From an uncultured Bacteroidota bacterium (GTDB taxonomy: Bacteria; Bacteroidota; Bacteroidia; Bacteroidales; CAIWKO01): 20,101 bases of DNA. The stretch covers positions 1 through 20,101 of the forward strand of contig CALGYY010000159.1 of NCBI GenBank assembly GCA_937934705.1. Reading direction: 5' to 3'. Under the pieces are notes generated by a model that was not told the DNA's origin, did not search any database, and saw nothing but the letters and a program-made list of their open reading frames with translations. The first letter of the stretch is position 1. The number at the start of each line of letters is the position of its first letter. The position numbers and the translations under genes are program-made. Below, in pieces: positions 1 through 8,711 of the stretch.

Positions 1-1
1 T

Positions 2-88
2 CAGCTCAACCTGCTATACGCCAAGGATTACCGCATCGAAACCGATTTACTCATCATATGGAAGGGTTTCCGATCACTGGGTCGCTGA
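2..88 (+). CDS. C-terminal end of a gene entering from the left; possibly a bacterial sugar transferase
   Basis: An open frame runs from the window edge to TGA at 86-88 and encodes 28 residues that include LLYAKDYRIETDLLIIWKGF. The pattern of a short hydrophobic/aromatic stretch, then a D-L-x-I-I-W-K segment and a basic end, resembles the extreme C-terminus of polyprenyl-phosphate sugar-1-phosphate transferases (WcaJ/PglC-like bacterial sugar transferases). Those proteins start exopolysaccharide or O-antigen repeat-unit synthesis at the inner membrane. With only 28 residues and no catalytic motif visible, the family call is tentative. That a gene ends here is more certain, because a 121-bp non-coding gap and a promoter element follow it. 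Confidence 0.45.
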   Translation, partial: QLNLLYAKDYRIETDLLIIWKGFRSLGR

Positions 89-184
89 TATTTTTTGATT
101 TGTTGGATACAGGAGACCTTCAGGCTTGCTGATAATCTGTTCATAAATTCCCGAAGACGGCTGAGTCAAAAGTGGATTTTTTGA

Positions 185-192
185 TATTTTTG
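185..192 (+). promoter_or_regulatory. Bacteroidota -7 promoter element before the 210-3405 operon
   Basis: TATTTTTG matches the Bacteroidota -7 consensus TAnnTTTG exactly. It ends 17 bases before the ATG at 210, which would give a leader of about 10 bases. I see no clear TTTG -33 box at the usual spacing, so the assignment rests on the -7 box and its position. Confidence 0.45.
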
Positions 193-209
193 CCACTGAT
201 TGATTAACT

Positions 210-1970
210 ATGCATTACGCTTTGCACAGGCTGATTTCCGGAACAAACCCGCGCACCTTCTGTATCCTGCTGTTGCTAATTCTTGCAAACCTCCGGGGCA
301 TTGCACAGAAACCCAATACTGATCCGACAGGTGATGAGAAATGGGCACGCGCCTACCTCATGGCAGGGGACTTTGTTACTGCCCTTAAGGAATATCAGTT
401 ACTGATCAAAAAGGACTCTGTCAATCCGGAATTCAACTATAACCTCGCCACCTGCTACCTGAATACCACGATCAATAAAGCAAAGGCGCTCCCGTATATG
501 GAGTTCGCCAGCCGCCAGCCCAAGATGGATCCTATTGTCCAGTACGATCTGGGTAGGGCATACCAGATTGTCTACCGCTTTGATGAGGCCATTGAGGCCT
601 TCGCCAAATACAAAACGCTGATCAACGGGGAGGATATGAATTACATCTCCGCCGATATGCAGATAGAAATGTGCCGCAGGGCCAAAGAAATGATGCTTCA
701 CCCGGTCAACGTGACGTTTGAAAATCTGGGTGCCCGCGTTAACTCCCCTTCACCGGATTACAGCCCCTACATCAGCGCCAACGAAAGCGTGCTGCATTTT
801 ACCTCGAAAAGAGCCGGAAATGTTGGGAATCTTGTAGATTACGATGGTTATTACACCGCAGATCTTTTTTATGTTGAATTCATCAATAATCAATGGGACA
901 AAGCCAAACGTCTCGCCAATACGATCAATACGCCTCTGATAGAAGAAATGGCGGGGCTTTCGGAAGATGCCTCTCATATTTTTGCCTATGTCGATAACCT
1001 GACTGCAAGGTATCAGATCCTGGAAGGTACGCGATCCGGGAAAAGCTTCCAGTATCTGCAACCCATGGGAGAGGCTATCAATCCGAAAAATGAAGGGGCA
1101 ACGGCGGTGACCGTTTTCAGGGACCGCAAAGCTGTTATTTTCGCGGCTGAACGTCAGGGTGGCGCAGGCGGAAGCGACCTCTACATCAGCAGAAAGCTAC
1201 CCAACGGGGCATGGGGCTCTCCCGTTTCACTGGGCCCAACCATCAACACTGATTTCGATGAAGATTATCCTCAGTTGTCAGCCGATAACAAACGCCTCTT
1301 TTTTGCATCGGTCGGTCATGGCAGCATGGGGGGCTATGATATTTATTATTCTGATTGGGACAGTGTAAATCAAAGATGGAATGTCCCGGTCAACCTCGGT
1401 TATCCGGTGAATACACCGGATGATAATGTGCAAATCTCCTTCACCGCCAGTGGCCGCTATGCCTACACTTCGGCGCTACGTCCCGAAGGCTATGGAAACC
1501 TGGATATATACAGAATTATTTTTCATGATGTGGAACCCGTCTATACCATGGTTCACGGAAGTATACTGCAAAATGACTCCATATCCCTGACTGAAGCCTG
1601 GAAGAATGACATCCAGGTGGCTATTGATACCCTGAAAGCAAGTATCGATTCTGTGGTGATTGCCTTGAAACGCTTGACAGAACCGGAAATCAACGCTGTA
1701 AGAATGCAGATCACGGCTTATGAAAGCATGCTGCAGAACGGCCCCCCGATTAAAATCACGGTACAGGATACTCTCAGCGACAGGAATACAGGCACCTACA
1801 TTCCCAACCGGAGAAGCGGACATTATCTGATGTTCCTGCCGCCCGGGAATTTCAGGATCAGCATCAGCTGCGACGGTTATCAAACCCGTCAATACCATTA
1901 TTTTCTCCCTGAAACAGAAGCCAATCCACGTGAAGTCCTGTTAAACTTCACGCTTAAAAAATCAGAATGA
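210..1970 (+). CDS. Secreted TPR + PD40 beta-propeller protein, no OmpA domain
   Basis: This 586-aa protein is probably exported to the periplasm or outer membrane. Residues 16-32 form a hydrophobic signal peptide ending GIA|Q, so signal peptidase I cleavage is likely; there is no lipobox cysteine. Residues about 43-160 are helical TPR-type repeats (for example AYLMAGDFVTALKEYQ). Residues about 170-440 hold PD40/WD40-like propeller blades, with signatures such as PQLSADNKRLFFAS and GSMGGYDIYYSD. After a helical linker, the end (about 510-586) is a small beta-rich domain. The TPR-PD40 order is the front half of many Bacteroidota OmpA-family proteins, including the T9SS-associated PorE type. 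Here the peptidoglycan-binding OmpA domain is absent, so anchoring must differ. Its stop overlaps the next start (ATGA). The role is unknown; envelope or secretion scaffolding is an inference. Confidence 0.8.
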   Translation: MHYALHRLISGTNPRTFCILLLLILANLRGIAQKPNTDPTGDEKWARAYLMAGDFVTALKEYQLLIKKDSVNPEFNYNLATCYLNTTINKAKALPYMEFASRQPKMDPIVQYDLGRAYQIVYRFDEAIEAFAKYKTLINGEDMNYISADMQIEMCRRAKEMMLHPVNVTFENLGARVNSPSPDYSPYISANESVLHFTSKRAGNVGNLVDYDGYYTADLFYVEFINNQWDKAKRLANTINTPLIEEMAGLSEDASHIFAYVDNLTARYQILEGTRSGKSFQYLQPMGEAINPKNEGATAVTVFRDRKAVIFAAERQGGAGGSDLYISRKLPNGAWGSPVSLGPTINTDFDEDYPQLSADNKRLFFASVGHGSMGGYDIYYSDWDSVNQRWNVPVNLGYPVNTPDDNVQISFTASGRYAYTSALRPEGYGNLDIYRIIFHDVEPVYTMVHGSILQNDSISLTEAWKNDIQVAIDTLKASIDSVVIALKRLTEPEINAVRMQITAYESMLQNGPPIKITVQDTLSDRNTGTYIPNRRSGHYLMFLPPGNFRISISCDGYQTRQYHYFLPETEANPREVLLNFTLKKSE

Positions 1971-2791
1971 AACTTAAACTTAACCGCCCCCTGGCATTTT
2001 TCGATATCGAAACAACAGGGGTGAACGTAGGGACTGACCGCATCATAGAGATCAGTATTTTCAAGGTGTACCCTGATGGGAATGAGGAGAGCCTCACCAT
2101 GAGGATAAATCCCGGTGTTCCTATCCCTCCGGCTTCAACCGCCATTCACGGCATCAGCGATGCAGATGTCAAGGACAGTCCGAAGTTCAGGGATGTCGCC
2201 CCGCAACTCGCGCAGATGCTCAAAAATACGGACCTGGCAGGGTACAACTCGAATAAATTCGATATACCGCTGCTGGTGGAAGAATTTCTTCGTCACGGTA
2301 TCGACTTCGACATCAGCAACAGGAAGTTTGTTGATGTGCAGAACATTTTTCATAAGATGGAGCCCCGAACCCTAAAGGCTGCTTACCGTTTTTATTGCGG
2401 AAAAGAACTCGTGAATGCCCATTCGGCTGAAGCGGATACCCGGGCGACTTATGAGGTGCTCCTGGCCCAGTTGGATCGCTACCAGGGGATGGATTATGAA
2501 GATAACAAAGGACAGGTCAGCCAGCCCATTGTTAATGATGTTCAGGCATTGCACGATTTCTCCTTCAATACGCGTAATGCAGACCTTGTAGGCCACATCG
2601 TTTATAATGACCAGGGAGAAGCTGTTTTCAATTTCGGAAAATACAAGGGGCAGACCGTGAAAGAAGTTTTTCGCAAAGAGCCCCAGTATTTTGATTGGAT
2701 GAAAAAGGCAGATTTTCCGATGTCGACCAAGAAGATTATTGATGCTATCATGCTGAGTGGATTTAACAACGATTCGGTGCATATCAAATAA
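1967..2791 (+). CDS. DnaQ-like DEDDh 3'-5' exonuclease with C-terminal DUF3820-type domain
   Basis: This 274-aa protein is a predicted cytoplasmic 3'-5' exonuclease of the DNA polymerase III epsilon superfamily. The three Exo motifs are present: FFDIETTG with D13 and E15 (Exo I), GYNSNKFDIPLL with D99 (Exo II), and AHSAEADTRATY with H152 and D157 (Exo III), so the DEDDh catalytic set looks complete. Residues about 165-200 are a linker. Residues about 218-265 carry FNFGKYKGQTVKEVF and a following YFDWM, the hallmark of the short DUF3820-type domain often appended to such nucleases. The ATG overlaps the upstream stop by four bases (ATGA), suggesting translational coupling, and the next gene starts two bases after its stop. 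It lacks the polymerase-binding context of a replicative epsilon subunit, so repair or nucleic-acid turnover is more likely. The substrate is not known. Confidence 0.88.
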   Translation: MKLKLNRPLAFFDIETTGVNVGTDRIIEISIFKVYPDGNEESLTMRINPGVPIPPASTAIHGISDADVKDSPKFRDVAPQLAQMLKNTDLAGYNSNKFDIPLLVEEFLRHGIDFDISNRKFVDVQNIFHKMEPRTLKAAYRFYCGKELVNAHSAEADTRATYEVLLAQLDRYQGMDYEDNKGQVSQPIVNDVQALHDFSFNTRNADLVGHIVYNDQGEAVFNFGKYKGQTVKEVFRKEPQYFDWMKKADFPMSTKKIIDAIMLSGFNNDSVHIK

Positions 2792-2793
2792 TC

Positions 2794-3405
2794 ATGAAGA
2801 TTATCTGCATTGGCCGCAATTACGCCGCTCATGCCAAAGAACTGCAGCATGAGCTCCCGGAAGCTCCTGTTTTTTTTCTGAAACCCGAAACCGCCCTCGT
2901 CCGCTCCAACCGGCCGTTTTTCATTCCTGATTTCAGTCGTGAGCTTCATTACGAGCTCGAGCTGGTGCTGAAGATCTGCAAGGTCGGAAAGTATATCAGC
3001 CCTCGCTTTGCACATACATACTGGGATGAAGTCGGACTGGGAATCGATTTTACCGCACGTGACCTTCAAAGGCAGCAAAGCGAAAAGGGCTTGCCCTGGG
3101 AAATGGCCAAGGCTTTTGATAATAGTGCACCGGTCAGCAGGTTTTTTCCTAAAAGCCTTTACGATTTCGCTAAAGGGGTGGAGTTCAGGCTCGATTTAAA
3201 CGGCAACACAGTACAGCAGGGGAACAGTCAGGATATGATCTTCAGTCCGGAGAAAATAATTTCTTACGTTTCACGCTTCTTTACTCTGAAGCACGGAGAT
3301 CTTATATTTACAGGGACACCGGCAGGGGTCGGTCCGGTGAAAATCGGAGATATGCTGGAAGCCTACCTCGAAGGAGAGCGCGTGATGTGGTGTCGCATCA
3401 AATGA
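2794..3405 (+). CDS. Fumarylacetoacetate hydrolase (FAH) family protein, FAHD1-like
   Basis: This 203-aa protein is a single-domain FAH-fold enzyme. The family cleaves or isomerises C-C bonds in acylpyruvates and related keto acids, or decarboxylates oxaloacetate, using a divalent metal. The N-terminus MKIICIGRNYAAHAKEL and the core FLKPETAL match the small FAHD1/YcgM-like branch. The metal ligands are visible as E54 and E56 in HYELELVL and D85 in GLGIDFTARDLQ. The C-terminal IFTGTPAGVGPVKIGD loop is typical. It starts two bases after the exonuclease stop and ends directly against the stop of the convergent aminotransferase (0 bp between them). No aromatic-catabolism genes are nearby, so the substrate cannot be inferred, and a general oxaloacetate or acylpyruvate clean-up role is only a guess. 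Confidence 0.9.
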   Translation: MKIICIGRNYAAHAKELQHELPEAPVFFLKPETALVRSNRPFFIPDFSRELHYELELVLKICKVGKYISPRFAHTYWDEVGLGIDFTARDLQRQQSEKGLPWEMAKAFDNSAPVSRFFPKSLYDFAKGVEFRLDLNGNTVQQGNSQDMIFSPEKIISYVSRFFTLKHGDLIFTGTPAGVGPVKIGDMLEAYLEGERVMWCRIK

Positions 3406-4587
3406 TTAATCCCGGCAGGCTTGCCTGAGTCTTTCACAGCAATCCTCAGTCTCCTCTTTTGTGATGGTCAGCGGTGGGGCAATCCTGACCGATCCTTCGT
3501 CAAACAGAAACCAGTCAAGCAAAAGACCGTGCTTTAATCCTGCCTGAACGATCTTTTCAACCCGGGCAGCATCGCCGAAATCCAGAGCCATCAATAGTCC
3601 GCACCTCCTGATCTCTTTCAGTCCGGGAAGATCCCGGAGGTTTTCTGAAAATTGCAGTGAACGTTCAGCAGCATTTTCCATCAGACCCTCTTCATGGATG
3701 ATTCTGAGCGCTGTGATGGCCGTGGCGCAACTGAGCGGGTGCCCGCCAAAAGTGGTAATATGTCCCAGCACCGGGTTCTCACTGAGAGCTTTCATGATCT
3801 CATGACCTGCAATAAAGGCACCCAGGGGCAAGCCACCTCCAAATGCTTTGGCTGTAAGTAAAACATCAGGAATCACCTGGCATTGCATAAACCGGAACAA
3901 GCTGCCGCAGCGCCCCATGCCGCTCTGGATTTCATCAAAAATCAGCAGTATCCCGAGCTCTGAACACCGCTTGCGGAGCGCCTTCAGATAGGAAAGTTCA
4001 GCTATCCTGATCCCGGCTTCACCCTGTATCGGTTCAATGATCACAGCCGCAGTTTGCTCATCTAACTGAATAAGATCCGGCTCATGATTCAGGCGTAACC
4101 TTCTGATTCCCGGCAGCAGTGGTCTGAAAGGGGACTTCAGGCGCTCGCAACCCATCAGACTGAGCGCCCCCATGCTGCTCCCATGGTAAGCATTGTTAAA
4201 GGAGAAAATCTCTGACCTGCCCGTGTACCGCCGGGCCAGCTTCATAGCCCCCTCCACAGCTTCCGATCCTGAATTCACGAAGTAGCAGCAGTCAAGTGAT
4301 GCAGGGAGCTCATCTGACAGTTTTTTGGCCAATACAACCTGTGGGGCCTGGATCAGTTCCCCGTAAACCATCAGATGAAGGTTGCGGGACGCCTGTTCCT
4401 CAATGGTCTTCAGTATCTCCGGATGGGCGTGGCCCAGGTTGGATACAGCGATCCCTGAGATCAGGTCACGGTAAACCTTACCCTCACTGTCACGCAGATA
4501 GATCCCATTGGCACTGCTGATCTCCAGCCCGAGCGGGGCAGGGGAGGTGGGCGCCAGATGGCGCATAAAGAGAGCCCGGGTATTCAT
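3406..4587 (-). CDS. Class III PLP-dependent aminotransferase (acetylornithine/ornithine aminotransferase-like)
   Basis: This 393-aa protein is a fold-type I aminotransferase, close to the usual length of about 390-400. PLP-binding features can be read directly: NSGSEA (105-110) for phosphate binding, AYHGS (133-137) for ring stacking, FDEIQSG with D218 for the pyridine nitrogen, and K247 in TAKAFGGGLPLGAF as the Schiff-base lysine. The TTFGGHPLSCA stretch near residue 280 is also conserved in the class. The closest named relatives are acetylornithine (ArgD) and ornithine (RocD) aminotransferases. No arginine or proline genes lie nearby, and Bacteroidota carry several uncharacterised members, so the amino donor is undetermined. 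The gene is convergent with the FAH gene and divergent from the acyl-CoA dehydrogenase. No clear -7 element was found upstream on this strand. Confidence 0.88.
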   Translation of the reverse strand: MNTRALFMRHLAPTSPAPLGLEISSANGIYLRDSEGKVYRDLISGIAVSNLGHAHPEILKTIEEQASRNLHLMVYGELIQAPQVVLAKKLSDELPASLDCCYFVNSGSEAVEGAMKLARRYTGRSEIFSFNNAYHGSSMGALSLMGCERLKSPFRPLLPGIRRLRLNHEPDLIQLDEQTAAVIIEPIQGEAGIRIAELSYLKALRKRCSELGILLIFDEIQSGMGRCGSLFRFMQCQVIPDVLLTAKAFGGGLPLGAFIAGHEIMKALSENPVLGHITTFGGHPLSCATAITALRIIHEEGLMENAAERSLQFSENLRDLPGLKEIRRCGLLMALDFGDAARVEKIVQAGLKHGLLLDWFLFDEGSVRIAPPLTITKEETEDCCERLRQACRD

Positions 4588-4669
4588 GATTTAAATAATA
4601 TATATTTAGTTTTATTTTGTATCATTATGCAAATCAGGGGGATAATATACCGCTCCTGTTTCTTTTTAT

Positions 4670-4677
4670 TATCTTTG
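4670..4677 (+). promoter_or_regulatory. -7 promoter element for the acyl-CoA dehydrogenase gene
   Basis: TATCTTTG fits TAnnTTTG exactly and lies 73 bases before the ATG at 4751, predicting a leader of about 65 bases. A matching -33 TTTG is not obvious. The position argues against a GTG start at 4697, which would fall at the 5' end of the transcript. Confidence 0.45.
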
Positions 4678-4750
4678 CACCACGCTGCAAATTTAGGTGA
4701 ATAAAACCTCATGCAGCATATTCCCGAAACCAAACCAAAACACACCGAAT

Positions 4751-5893
4751 ATGATTGATTTTACAATTGATGGCAAACTTAAGGAGATCGTTGAACGCTA
4801 CCGCGAATTTACATCGCGCGTTATTGTTCCGGTCCGAATGAAGTATGATGAACTGGCAGAGTTCCCCTGGGAAGTAGTGAAGAAAGCATATGACGAAGGG
4901 CTGATGAACGGTCAGGTCCCGGTTCAATACGGAGGCAACGGATACAACCTGGTGGAATCAACCCTGGCCTCTATTGAACTGGGCTACGGTTGTATCGGCA
5001 TCGGGATTTGTATTGATGCGAATACCCTTGCTCTCACCCCTCTTATTCTTGCCGGAAATGAAGAGCAAAAGAAAAAATTCTTCGGCCGTATCGTTGAAAA
5101 AAAAGGCGTAGCGGCCTATTGCCTGACTGAACCCAATGCAGGTTCGGACGTGGCCAACATTAAGTCTACAGCAATATTACAGGGTGATAAATACATCCTG
5201 AACGGACATAAAAGATTTATCACCAATGCTGAAGTGGCTGATTTCTTTACGGTTTTCGCGCTGACAAATCCTGAAAAGGGTGCCCGTAGCCTCACTGCAT
5301 TCATTGTACCTGCTGAGTTGCCTGGTATTGAGGTGAAGCCGCGTCTACAGAAAATGGGACAAAAGGCGAGTGTGCAGAATGAGATTGTTTTCAAGGATGT
5401 AGAGGTCCCTGCTTTCAACAAGCTGGGCGAGGAGGGACAGGGTTTCCTCATTGCCATGAAAACATTCGACCGTACGCGTACGGGGGTAGCCGGTCTGAGC
5501 GTGGGTTGCGCCAAAGCAGCCTACGATACGGCCAGAGAATGGGCCAAGAACCGCATACAATTCGGGGCACCGGTTACGGCGCTTCAGGGCGTTTCCTTTA
5601 TGCTGGCCGATATGGCTACTCAGGTCGAAGCCGCTTATCTCCTTACCATGAGAGCCTGTCAGAGCTATGATACGGGTGAAAAAGAATCATCGAAGCTCTC
5701 AGCCATGTCAAAGATGTATGCCAGCGACATCGCCATGAAGGTGACCACAGATGCTGTTCAGGTGATGGCCGGAGATGGTTATTCCCGTGATTTCGGAGTA
5801 GAGAAAATGATGCGCGACGCCAAGCTGTGTCAGATCTATGAAGGGACCAATCAGGTACAGCGTGTGGTGATCTCAAAGAGTATTCTTAAATAA
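4751..5893 (+). CDS. Acyl-CoA dehydrogenase
   Basis: This 380-aa protein is an FAD-dependent acyl-CoA dehydrogenase, which introduces the alpha,beta double bond in acyl-CoA during fatty-acid or branched-chain amino-acid oxidation and passes electrons to ETF. The start at 4751 gives the standard family length and an N-terminus (MIDFTIDGKL) that begins at the alpha-helical domain; a GTG at 4697 would add 18 residues of atypical sequence. The FAD/substrate motif CLTEPNAGSD is at 124-133, the beta-domain signature around GQKASVQNEIVFKDVEVP follows, and E364 in IYEGTNQVQR is the expected catalytic base (the Glu376 position of MCAD). MAGDGYSRDFGVEKMMRDA near the end is also typical. Chain-length preference (short or medium) cannot be fixed from sequence. 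It is a single gene ending at a strong terminator shared with clpC. Confidence 0.93.
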   Translation: MIDFTIDGKLKEIVERYREFTSRVIVPVRMKYDELAEFPWEVVKKAYDEGLMNGQVPVQYGGNGYNLVESTLASIELGYGCIGIGICIDANTLALTPLILAGNEEQKKKFFGRIVEKKGVAAYCLTEPNAGSDVANIKSTAILQGDKYILNGHKRFITNAEVADFFTVFALTNPEKGARSLTAFIVPAELPGIEVKPRLQKMGQKASVQNEIVFKDVEVPAFNKLGEEGQGFLIAMKTFDRTRTGVAGLSVGCAKAAYDTAREWAKNRIQFGAPVTALQGVSFMLADMATQVEAAYLLTMRACQSYDTGEKESSKLSAMSKMYASDIAMKVTTDAVQVMAGDGYSRDFGVEKMMRDAKLCQIYEGTNQVQRVVISKSILK

Positions 5894-5910
5894 TGTGCAT
5901 TCGCTGCAAA

Positions 5911-5943
5911 AAAAAAGCTGCCTCTTCAGGGCAGCTTTTTTTT
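5911..5943. terminator. Bidirectional intrinsic terminator between acyl-CoA dehydrogenase and clpC
   Basis: A seven-base-pair stem (AGCTGCC at 5917-5923 with GGCAGCT at 5931-5937) is flanked by an A-run on the left and a T-run on the right. It therefore reads as a hairpin plus U-tract in both directions. It sits between the two convergent stop codons and can serve both genes. Confidence 0.88.
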
Positions 5944-5970
5944 GTGGCTGATTCAGGAGAATGAAAGAAC

Positions 5971-8523
5971 TCAGCCGGTGCTTTTCTTTTCTTTCTTTTC
6001 TTTGACTGCTTTTCCCTGATGGGCGATCGAAACGGTCATATCATCCTTTTCGCTGTCGTAATCAACTGTGATGACATCACCCTCTTTCAGTTTTGATTTG
6101 ATAATTTCCTCAGCCAGGACATCTTCCACATATTTTTGAATGGCCCTTTTGAGGGGACGTGCACCAAAGTTGGGATCCCAGCCCTTGTCCATCAGAAAGT
6201 CTTTGGCTTTTTCGGTGATTTCAACCGTGTATCCCAGGATCTCAACCCGCTTGTAAAGGTGCGAAAGCTCAATGTCGATAATCCGGTGAATGTCTTCCCG
6301 TTTGATATCTTCAAATATAATTACATCGTCGATACGGTTGAGGAACTCAGGAGCAAAGCTTTTGCGCAGTGCATTCTCGATCACACTCTTGGCATAACCA
6401 GCCTTGTTGTTTTCCTTGGCTGCTGTCTGAAAACCAACGCCCTGACCAAACTCCTTCAATTGCCTTGAACCGATGTTAGAGGTCATGATAATGATAGTGT
6501 TCTTGAAATCGATCTTACGGCCGAAACTGTCGGTTAACTGTCCGTCATCAAGAACCTGCAGCAGGAGATGGAAAACATCGGGATGGGCTTTTTCAATTTC
6601 GTCAAGCAGAACGACAGAATAGGGTTTACGGCGTACTTTCTCCGTCAGCTGCCCGCCTTCTTCATACCCCACATAACCCGGAGGTGCCCCGATCAGGCGT
6701 GAAACCGCGAATTTCTCCATGTATTCGCTCATGTCGATACGGATCATGGCTTCATCCGAATCGAAGAGGTATTTAGAGAGTACTTTGGCGAGGTATGTTT
6801 TTCCTACACCAGTGGGGCCAAGAAAAATGAAAGTACCGATGGGCTTATTCGGGTCTTTCAGTCCCGCCCTGTTGCGGCGGATCGCTTTGGTCACTTTTTT
6901 AATCGCATCATCCTGACCAATCACCATACCCGCAAGTTCGTTTTCCATGCGTATCAGTCGGTCACCTTCATTCTGGGCAATCCGCTGCACGGGAACCCCG
7001 GTCATCATTGCCACTACCTCGGCGACGTCCTGTTCGGTAACCGTTTCCCTGTTAATCTGCGATTCAGAGAGCCATTGCTTCTTACTGCGTTCAAGTTCTT
7101 CGTTCAGTTTACGTTCCTTGTCACGGAATTCAGCTGCTTCTTCATATTTCTGGCTGTCGATAGCTTTCCTTTTCAGCGTTTTCACCTCTTCAATCGAAGA
7201 TTCTATCCTGACAATGGATTCGGGGACGTGAATATTTGTAATGTGCACCCTGGCTCCGGCTTCATCCATGGCATCAATGGCTTTATCGGGCAGGCAACGG
7301 TCACTTACATAACGAGAAGTGAGTGAAACACAGGCTTTCACAGCATCGTCACTGTAGATGACCAGGTGGTGATTTTCGTATTTTTCCTTAATCTTGTATA
7401 AAATTTCCACCGTTTCATCCGGGGTGGTGGGTTCCACCAGCACTTTCTGGAAACGGCGCTCAAGGGCTCCGTCCTTTTCAATATACTGCCGGTATTCGTC
7501 GAGGGTAGTGGCTCCGATGCACTGAATTTCTCCTCTTGCCAGTGCTGGTTTGAACATATTGGACGCATCCAGTGAACCGGATGCCCCACCTGCGCCAACA
7601 ATCGTATGGATCTCGTCGATAAAGAGAATGACGTCGTGGTTCTTTTCCAATTCATTGAGCACCGCTTTCATGCGCTCTTCGAACTGTCCGCGGTATTTTG
7701 TTCCCGCTACCAGCGAGGCCAGGTCGAGCGATATGATTCGTTTATCGAACAATGCGCGGGAAACTTTACGCTGAACGATCCTCAGGGCCAGACCTTCTGC
7801 AATGGCCGATTTTCCTACCCCTGCTTCACCAATGAGGACCGGGTTATTCTTTTTGCGCCGACTCAGAATCTGGGCGATGCGCTCCAGTTCCTTTTCACGA
7901 CCGACCACAGGATCCAGTTTATCATCTTCCGCAAGCCTTGTCAAATCCCGTCCAAAGTTATCCAGCACAGGGGTTTTGGACTTGGAATCAGCCGGTCGCT
8001 TGATCTCTCCGCCAAAACTGCCTTCTTCCGGTTCATCGCCGCTTCCGGGGATCTCATCACGGGGATCCATCTTGCTTTCATCCTGAACATTACTCAGGTT
8101 TCTCAACTCCTGACGCACATCATCGTAGGTAATCCCCTGTTTGTTAAAGGTTTTGGTGACCAGGTTGGCCTCATCCTTCAGAATAGCCAGTAAAAGATGC
8201 TCCGTGCCTATCATATCATTCTTGAATATCTTGGCCTCCAGGTAGGTGATCTTCAACGCACGCTCCGCCTGTTTCGCCAGAGGGAGGTTAACAACTGTCC
8301 TTTCCTTGTCAGTGTTTGAACGAATGGCCCGTTCAATGGTTTTACGCATATCCGTCAGATTCACGCCCAGCAAAAGGAGGATTTTGATGGCCATACCTTC
8401 ACCTTCCCTGACCATGCCCAGGAATAAATGCTCGATGCCGATATAGTCGTTCCCCAGACGGATCGCTTCCTCCTTACTATACTGCAGAACGTCCTTGACC
8501 CTTTGGGAAAATTTAGCTTCCAT
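5971..8523 (-). CDS. clpC: ClpC-type AAA+ ATP-dependent protease ATP-binding subunit
   Basis: This 850-aa Hsp100 unfoldase is expected to form a hexamer that unfolds proteins and feeds them to ClpP in the cytoplasm. In order it has: a Clp_N double repeat (about 1-145), an acidic linker (about 150-185), AAA-1 with Walker A GEAGVGKS (232-239) and Walker B ILFIDEIH (299-306), a UVR-type coiled segment around QKYEEAAEFRDKERKL (458-473), AAA-2 with Walker A GPTGVGKT (569-576) and VVLLDEIEK (637-645), and the C-terminal small domain. GVGF at 695-698 sits where the ClpP-docking loop (xGF tripeptide) occurs, supporting a ClpP partner rather than a ClpB disaggregase role. The UVR segment and the length favour ClpC over ClpA. 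The end is a lysine-rich tail (KEKKEKKSTG). clpP is not in the window. It diverges from gyrA and has a near-consensus promoter. Confidence 0.95.
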   Translation of the reverse strand: MEAKFSQRVKDVLQYSKEEAIRLGNDYIGIEHLFLGMVREGEGMAIKILLLLGVNLTDMRKTIERAIRSNTDKERTVVNLPLAKQAERALKITYLEAKIFKNDMIGTEHLLLAILKDEANLVTKTFNKQGITYDDVRQELRNLSNVQDESKMDPRDEIPGSGDEPEEGSFGGEIKRPADSKSKTPVLDNFGRDLTRLAEDDKLDPVVGREKELERIAQILSRRKKNNPVLIGEAGVGKSAIAEGLALRIVQRKVSRALFDKRIISLDLASLVAGTKYRGQFEERMKAVLNELEKNHDVILFIDEIHTIVGAGGASGSLDASNMFKPALARGEIQCIGATTLDEYRQYIEKDGALERRFQKVLVEPTTPDETVEILYKIKEKYENHHLVIYSDDAVKACVSLTSRYVSDRCLPDKAIDAMDEAGARVHITNIHVPESIVRIESSIEEVKTLKRKAIDSQKYEEAAEFRDKERKLNEELERSKKQWLSESQINRETVTEQDVAEVVAMMTGVPVQRIAQNEGDRLIRMENELAGMVIGQDDAIKKVTKAIRRNRAGLKDPNKPIGTFIFLGPTGVGKTYLAKVLSKYLFDSDEAMIRIDMSEYMEKFAVSRLIGAPPGYVGYEEGGQLTEKVRRKPYSVVLLDEIEKAHPDVFHLLLQVLDDGQLTDSFGRKIDFKNTIIIMTSNIGSRQLKEFGQGVGFQTAAKENNKAGYAKSVIENALRKSFAPEFLNRIDDVIIFEDIKREDIHRIIDIELSHLYKRVEILGYTVEITEKAKDFLMDKGWDPNFGARPLKRAIQKYVEDVLAEEIIKSKLKEGDVITVDYDSEKDDMTVSIAHQGKAVKEKKEKKSTG

Positions 8524-8553
8524 AAGAATAAGAAAATATAAGTGGATGATTCA

Positions 8554-8583
8554 CAAAGATACGCAATTTTTGCGAGACTCAAA
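8554..8583 (-). promoter_or_regulatory. clpC promoter with both -33 and -7 elements
   Basis: On the minus strand, TTTG (8583-8580) and TATCTTTG (8561-8554) are separated by 18 bases, an excellent match to the Bacteroidota sigma-ABfr consensus TTTG-N(about 19)-TAnnTTTG. The predicted start is near 8547, leaving a leader of about 24 bases before the ATG at 8523. No CtsR-like or CIRCE-like operator is visible next to it. Confidence 0.7.
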
Positions 8584-8703
8584 ATTACTCAGAAACATTG
8601 ATATTGCAGGGCTTTTCAGCCTCTGAATTATCAACACTTTTCTGTTTATAATAATTTGAAAGTTTTTCACCCGAAAACACACGGTGATTCGGATAAAAAT
8701 TCG

Positions 8704-8711
8704 TACTTTCG
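8704..8711 (+). promoter_or_regulatory. Candidate -7 element for gyrA (one mismatch)
   Basis: TACTTTCG differs from TAnnTTTG at one base and lies 50 bases upstream of the gyrA ATG at 8762. No good -33 TTTG is at the expected distance, so this is a weak call. The rest of the 238-bp clpC-gyrA gap holds short overlapping inverted repeats (TCACC/GGTGA and CCGAA/TTCGG between 8667 and 8692) just upstream of this element. Confidence 0.3.

Noticed and set aside
2602..3078. A 158-codon minus-strand frame across the exonuclease/FAH boundary
   Set aside because: Both sense genes have clear catalytic motifs here, and the antisense product has no family features.
7606..8193. A long open frame (195 codons) on + opposite clpC
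   Set aside because: It lies wholly antisense to the conserved ClpC N-terminal and AAA-1 regions, has no promoter or recognisable domain, and is explained by codon bias of clpC.
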